Made by a program: the position numbers and the translations under genes. The notes below the pieces were generated by a model, which did not search any database, was not told the DNA's origin, and was given only the letters and a program-made list of their open reading frames with translations. Source: Methanosarcina sp. (lineage in GTDB: Archaea; Halobacteriota; Methanosarcinia; Methanosarcinales; Methanosarcinaceae). Taken from it: a stretch of DNA of 64,000 nt. Numbering within the stretch: the first letter of the stretch is position 1; each line of letters opens with the position of its first letter. The stretch is taken from the NCBI GenBank assembly GCA_003164755.1, contig PLUB01000060.1:62001-126000 (forward strand). Reading direction: 5' to 3'. Below, piece by piece: positions 59,542 through 64,000 of this stretch.

Positions 59542-59949
59542 TTAATTGCCGCCTTGATAACCGTTTTTACGATCTACTTGGCCATCAGGGTACCCTTCAT
59601 CGTAGCCATTTGTGTAGCCTTCTTCATAGCCATTTGTGTAGCTTTCATTAGTGTTGTTATGACTTAAACCGGATTTGATATCATAAAAATTGCCGCTAAA
59701 ACCGGTTTGGTAGCTGATTCTATAGCCGGCTGCATAACCTCGTTCGTAGTGAAGGATGGGGCTTTTTAGACCCCATACGATTGCTACTGCAGCTGTCAAT
59801 CCTACTACAAAGAAGATTATCAGCAAAATAGACAGTATCTTCTTTACGCTGTAACCCAATATAATTTTATCTTCATACCGTTGGTTTTCCACTAAATGTC
59901 CCTCAGCAAGTTCATTAATATAAATATCATATTTTTGAGTTGATCTCAA
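59542..59949 (-). CDS. Single-helix membrane protein with a Tyr/Gly-repeat tail
   Basis: The 135-residue product has a cytoplasmic start (about 1-35), one membrane helix (about 36-60, KILSILLIIFFVVGLTAAVA) and an outside domain full of [YF]-x-x-G repeats. These include YERGYAAGYRISYQTGF, YTNGYEEGYTNGYDEGY and PDGQVDRKNGYQGGN. The spacing of four residues between Tyr-Gly pairs is regular in the last 35 residues. I do not know the family; related low-complexity repeats occur in archaeal surface proteins. The start is TTG with no clear ribosome site, so the 5' end is uncertain. Confidence 0.6.
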   Translation of the reverse strand: MRSTQKYDIYINELAEGHLVENQRYEDKIILGYSVKKILSILLIIFFVVGLTAAVAIVWGLKSPILHYERGYAAGYRISYQTGFSGNFYDIKSGLSHNNTNESYTNGYEEGYTNGYDEGYPDGQVDRKNGYQGGN

Positions 59950-60119
59950 AATTCATTTCATTTTTAGCCGTTATGATTTTACAATATTACTTTTATTATC
60001 AGAATACGATTAACACTAAAATAAATGTAAATATTCAAGTAACTTTTGGACATTATAATTTTACTTATAAATAAGAAAAAAATCGTATACTTATTGAAGT
60101 TCATGTTGTTTTGTTATTA
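59950..60119. other. Short empty spacer
   Basis: AT-rich; no feature recognised. Confidence 0.3.
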
Positions 60120-60420
60120 CGCTTACATGCGAAGAAATCCTTGAAATCCATGAAGTTGGTCCTCAGAGTATTATTCCTGTAATTCATAGACTTAAGACTA
60201 CTTTAGGAGCAAGCTATTAAAAGCATGCTCTTGAAGAAGTGTAAAGATTTTCGAATCTTGCTTCAATTAAAACAGTTACAAAAGTAGCAAACATCCTTCT
60301 ACTGACTTTTTGTCAAAAAAACAAAGAGCCTTTACAAAAAGAGTTGTAAAAAACTTGGGGGTAAAAAAGGTCATCCAGAGAAACCTGTGCCGATTTGCAG
60401 GAAGAACTTCAGAGTCTCAG
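60120..60420 (+). mobile_element. IS66-family transposase N-terminal relic
   Basis: In one frame the sequence reads TCEEILEIHEVGPQSIIPVI, matching the I-x-x-I-Y-x-x-G-P-E-x-V-[IV] start of IS66 TnpC. Then, in a shifted frame, STDFLSKKQRAFTKR and VVKNLGVKKVIQRN match the S-S-K-P-P-S-T-D ... K-K-P-G-G-Q-K-G-H basic region. Stops lie between. The 75-codon open frame at 60310 is part of this relic. Confidence 0.55.
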
Positions 60421-61207
60421 ATCTCATTTATGGGAATTTACAGGCATATGTTGATTACTGGTAGGTCTATGAACATGAAAATACTTCCAGAAAATTGCAA
60501 ATTTGCCAGAAAAAAAGAACATTCCAGAGTCTATTGAATGAAATTTAAATCTAAGGCGAGAAGTTTTCTGTTCTTAAATTACTGGTATTATGCATCATTT
60601 CTAGCTAGCTAATTTCGGGACTTCAACTAGTAGGAGCTGGTAAGACAATAAAAACTAGACACCATATGCCACAAACTAAAATTGTTTGGACGTGTGTCAT
60701 ATGAAAATGAGGCTTTATTAAAACTCAAACAATTTTTACAACTGGGTAGTAAATAACGTTAATTTCAAATTGTATTTTATATAATCAAAAATGGTATCAT
60801 CTGAAATAATTCCTATTTTTGGTATTTCTGACCTTAGATCATTGGTTTCAGATTCAAGAGAATTGGTAGGAGAGGTTGCAGCATGAGCTGAAGCATTAAT
60901 AACTTTTTGATAGTTCTATTTTGCTTCATAAGGTAAAGTAATTATATCAAAGATACTACATTATTCAGAAGAATACTACATTATTCAGAAGGTACCTAAA
61001 GTAAACTGTCTTTTTTATACTATAGATGGAGTCATTTTTCTTTGCTATACCAAACAATTTAATTACCTCAAATAATTTTTTATATGTTTTTTCGATTTGT
61101 AGAGATAATTCCTGGACTAATGTGGTTAGAACTACTGACAATAGCATCAATATTTTTTTTCGCTTTCTGAAAAATTTTTTATTATAAAGCTGAAATTTTA
61201 AAGCTCT
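60421..61207. other. Spacer without genes
   Basis: AT-rich. A 17-19 bp direct repeat (ACTACATTATTCAGAAGAAT then ACTACATTATTCAGAAGGTA) is at 60955-60992. No gene is recognised. Confidence 0.4.
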
Positions 61208-61222
61208 TTAAAAACCTATAAT
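61208..61222 (+). promoter_or_regulatory. Likely promoter of the FAD oxidoreductase gene
   Basis: TTAAAAACCTATAAT ends 27 bp before the ATG at 61249. The spacing predicts transcription starting at or next to that ATG, that is a leaderless message from 61249 rather than from the open-frame ATG at 61401. Confidence 0.45.
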
Positions 61223-61248
61223 AGATGTGAAACACCATTGTTAAGATT

Positions 61249-62726
61249 ATGAAAAGCGCTTTCATCACACAAGAATCTTTAGATAAAAAAATCCAGAAAG
61301 CAGCTGGAGTTGAGAAAGAATTTCCAAGAAAAGTTTTCGCACAAAATCAAGGAAAAAAGGGCCCTTTAAAATAGTTATTGTTGGAGGGGGAGCCTGTGGT
61401 ATGGCAGCTGCTACCAAAATTAGAAGACAGAGTGATTTTGAGATAACAGTACTTTCACGAGATTCTTATACTGCTTACAGTCACTGTGGAATCCCTTTTG
61501 TTTTGAGTCGGGAAATTAATAGTTTTGAAAACCTTATTGTAAAATCTCTTGATTTTTTCAAGAAAAACAGGATAAATGTTAAACTAAATGAGGCAGTTAG
61601 GTCAATTAATATTGGTTCAGGAACTGTTCAGACAAGGGAAGGAATTTATCCTTTTGACAAACTGGTGATTGCCACAGGAAGCCTGCCATTTATACCTAAA
61701 AAAGATCTCACTACAAATATTCTACCTTATGGCATCTTCACCTTGAGGAGCCTTGATGATGGCATGCTCTTTGAAAAAGCCCTAGGAACTGCTGAAAAAG
61801 TTTGCATCATAGGTGGAGGGACAATCGGAATCGAATGTGCCGTAGCACTTGTGAGAAGGGGAATTAAAACTATACTCATAAGTGGAAGCAAGAATCTGCT
61901 TTCCAGGCAGTTTGATCCCGAAGTTGCTGAAATTATAAGGAGATATCTGGAAAGTCTGGGCATTGAAGTAATTTCAGGTGAACATATTGTTATTCCTGAA
62001 AATTTCAGGAAAGAAAAAACTCTACAAGTTGGAGACAGGCTATTTCTTACAGACATTGTGCTCCTGGCAAGCGGGGTAAAACCAGAAATTTTTCTTGCCA
62101 TGGAGGCAGGAATCGAAATTGGAAAAGCTGGGGGAATAGTTGTAAATGAAATGCTCCAGGTAAAAGCAGGCGAGGTCTTCCTTCCAGATGTGTATGCAGG
62201 TGGAGAATGTGTGGAAATAAAGGACTTTATAACAGGGGAAGCCAGAATAAGTCAGCTGGGTACAGCAGCACGGAGTATGGCCTATGTAATCGGCAACAAT
62301 ATTACCGGAAAGCTTACTGCTTTCGGGCCTCTTGCAGACCCTTGGGTGGCCGTAGCAGGTGATTTGCAGTTCGGTGGAGTAGGAATTACCTCGAAGAAAG
62401 CTGAAAGTAAGGGAATGAGTTTAGTTACAGGATTTTCCAGCGGATATACAAGAGCTTCTTATTACCCAGATAGAAAAGATCTATACATCAAACTCCTGTT
62501 TAATCATGGTTGTCTAGTAGGTGTACAACTTGTGGGAGGGGAAGGAATAAAAGAAAGAATAGATGCTCTCTCCCTTGCAATCAGGAAGAAATCCACAATC
62601 AAGGATCTCCTAGAACTGGAAACCTGTTACTCTCCCCCGGTTTCAATGCTTATAGATCCTTTACGACCGGCAGTAAAAGCCGCAATTCAAAATATGAGGG
62701 AAAAAGAAAATAGTAAACATAAGTAA
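61249..62726 (+). CDS. FAD/NAD(P) pyridine nucleotide-disulfide oxidoreductase, frame change at 61359
   Basis: This enzyme belongs to the CoA-disulfide reductase/NADH oxidase family. From 61359 the frame gives KIVIVGGGACGMAAATKIRR (FAD dinucleotide fold), then SHCGIPF, holding the single redox Cys of this family. VCIIGGGTIGIECAVALVRR binds NAD(P), DVYAGGECVE and the dimerisation domain follow. The first ATG in this frame (61401) falls inside the FAD loop, and upstream the frame meets a stop at 61311 without any start. ATG 61249 in the next frame opens MKSAFITQESLDKKIQKAAG and reaches A_AAA_AAG (61353-61359), a classical -1 slippery heptamer in the right phase. A -1 slip gives about 492 residues. 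Without slippage a 41-residue peptide ends at 61374. Either programmed frameshifting or a one-base deletion explains this. Confidence 0.75.
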
Positions 62727-62739
62727 AGATGAAATTAAC

Positions 62740-62827
62740 GAGGATTTCGATAAATCCCTAAATTTCGTCATATGCATATGAATGTTATATAAATGACTTG
62801 TGAAAATCACAGATTTATCAAAATTCT
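62740..62827. repeat. Family A inverted repeat, copy 11
   Basis: CGAGGATTTCGATAAATCCC on the left; CAGATTTATCAAAATTCTC on the right, with CGTCATATGCATATGAATGT inside, very like copy 1. It starts 14 bp after the oxidoreductase stop. Confidence 0.7.
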
Positions 62828-63611
62828 CAGCACTTTCCTGTACTCCAGTGGAAATAAAGGGGTAAATTTGATATTTCAGGGATCGTAGGAAGTATAATCT
62901 TGCTTCTACAGTGTCTTTATGCCTATCCTGCACTTTGAGAAAGAAAAGGCTGAACTTACTTCTTGTAAGAAGAGTAAATGACGTGGTTTGAGATGCGATG
63001 ATAGGCTACCTGAAGCAAGTGAATTTCAGTGCACTTTAACGGCTGGTTATGCAGACAAAGTAAACCTGAAAGAACATGGTTACTACTGAGGAAGGAGGAA
63101 AAGCTTCGGTTTTTTTCAAACCAGACAGAATTTATATGCTCTATTTATTTAAAAGAAGAAGAAATAAGAGGAGCTACTTTTATACTTCGAATCTTTCGGA
63201 TAAGGTGACTTTAAGCAGGCAGAATCTTTCAGAATAAGATTTCTGGAAGCAGGATATCATCCAAATTGAAACCCAATTCTTTGAAGATTTTTCTGCTGGA
63301 AGTTAGATAACCCTGTGTGTAGGTTATCTAGTGGAAGTGCTATTGGGGAGAGAGGGCTTATGCAGAAAAGGTAGGTAAAATATGCTGCATAAACAATTTT
63401 CCACTAAATGCTTTCAGATGACTTTATGGGTATATATCTGGCAAACCAGCTGATCCCATATATCTAACTTTGACAGTTGAGTAAAATAAGTATCTTTGTT
63501 TGTGTTATTTTGTTCAATGAATACAAACACAAGAAAAAGAATATTATCTACAATTTCTAACAAGAATATATGCGCTTCTATCGAATAGATTCTGCTGTTT
63601 AATTCTTTAAT

Positions 63612-63747
63612 CCAACTTGCAGATATGCACAGAATGCCTTCTATTTTTTCAATATAATAGTTAGCTTAAAAATTAATCCAATTTTCAATGAATAATAGAG
63701 GGCAAATGGGCAAACAAATTTTACACATGTGTACATCTGAAGAATGT
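63612..63747 (-). repeat. Family B repeat, copy 5
   Basis: The minus orientation shows TTCATTGAAAATTGGATTAA, TTTTTAAGCTAACTATTATA and TTGAAAAAATAGAAGG, with ends CAGATGTACACATG and CTGTGCATATCTGCAAG. Confidence 0.6.
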
Positions 63748-64000
63748 GTTTTTATGAAAAACTTAATTTTTGTGAGATTTATGGCAAACATAATAGAAAT
63801 TATTTGGATCTTAATAACTACTAATAGGCTTTGTGAGATATAAGCTCACACATCATTTTCGTATCAAGGAAGCTGGCAAATAGTTAAATAATAAAGGAAT
63901 TATCGACATCTTACACCTTGAAAGATTCTATTCAAGAGTCCTTTACAAAATTCTTGAAAATATTGGAGTAACAAATAGGAAATACTCTTAGATATCCTGA

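Larger units (their letters stand above)
62727..64000. other. Gene-free right end with family A, motif C and family B repeats
   Basis: Family A is at 62740-62827, starting 14 bp after the oxidoreductase stop. Motif C is at 62843-62866 and a minus-oriented family B copy is at 63612-63747. A perfect 9-bp stem with a 9-nt loop (TAGATAACC/GGTTATCTA) is at 63304-63330. I recognise no gene on either strand up to the window end. Confidence 0.5.

Noticed and set aside
61401-62726. ATG 61401 as the start of the oxidoreductase
   Set aside because: It would remove the glycine-rich FAD-binding loop, which is encoded directly upstream in the same frame.
13001-62827. Family A repeats as a CRISPR array
   Set aside because: Copies are dispersed over 50 kb, have internal symmetry and no regular spacers; no cas gene is present.

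Overview
The window looks like a stretch of a Methanosarcina-type methanogenic archaeon chromosome. Coding DNA is moderately AT-rich and long spacers are very AT-rich. The gene content is archaeal: aTrm5, KptA, a four-OB-fold RPA, MfnA (methanofuran pathway), core-MetE methyltransferases, archaeal pilus ATPase/membrane pair, and class III ribonucleotide reductase with a redoxin. One tRNA-Tyr carries an intron at position 37/38. TATA boxes sit about 25-30 bp before several starts.

Layout. 1-3 kb: a broken gene at the left edge, an EamA transporter and an unknown two-helix membrane protein. 3.6-5.5 kb: a short peptide with a RiPP-type leader followed by a radical SAM/SPASM-like enzyme. 5.5-12.5 kb: a STAND-ATPase relic, trm5, tRNA-Thr, a MITE-like element with 34-bp perfect inverted repeats, pyrH, a frameshifted larB with intact larC, asd and a ferredoxin. 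12.5-26 kb: mostly spacer with htpX, ppk1, ppx and kptA set among transposase relics. 26-32 kb: rpa and a divergent pilus-type ATPase/TadC pair. 33.5-38.6 kb: five consecutive CBS-domain proteins. 39.8-46.4 kb: acylphosphatase, a DUF262/GmrSD-like relic, tRNA-Asp, tRNA-Tyr, tRNA-Lys, two tandem core-MetE paralogues, tRNA-Leu and tRNA-Gly. 47.7-54.6 kb: mfnA, the nrdG/nrdD/redoxin operon and a DUF2148 iron-sulfur protein. 54.7-64 kb: an RNase J-like pseudogene, a universal stress protein, orphan pstS, a Tyr/Gly-repeat membrane protein, an IS66 relic and an FAD/NAD(P) oxidoreductase whose 5' end needs a -1 frameshift.

How the genes fit together. ppk1 and ppx make and degrade polyphosphate and are separated by IS relics; pstS, a phosphate-binding lipoprotein, lies 36 kb away without its permease. 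The redoxin, NrdD and NrdG form a complete anaerobic dNTP-synthesis unit. LarB and LarC belong to the nickel-pincer cofactor pathway, but LarB is broken here.

The window is rich in decayed mobile DNA. I could recognise relics of IS200/IS605 (TnpA and TnpB), IS110, IS66 and possibly ISL3, none intact. It also holds three dispersed repeat families. Family A is an 85-95 bp imperfect inverted repeat with at least eleven full or partial copies, several placed just after stop codons. Family B is about 130 bp with five copies. Motif C is a 19-25 bp motif with seven copies. The best candidate for an undescribed system is the small peptide plus radical SAM enzyme at 3.6-5.5 kb; the best candidate for an unusual mechanism is the A_AAA_AAG slippery site at 61353-61359.
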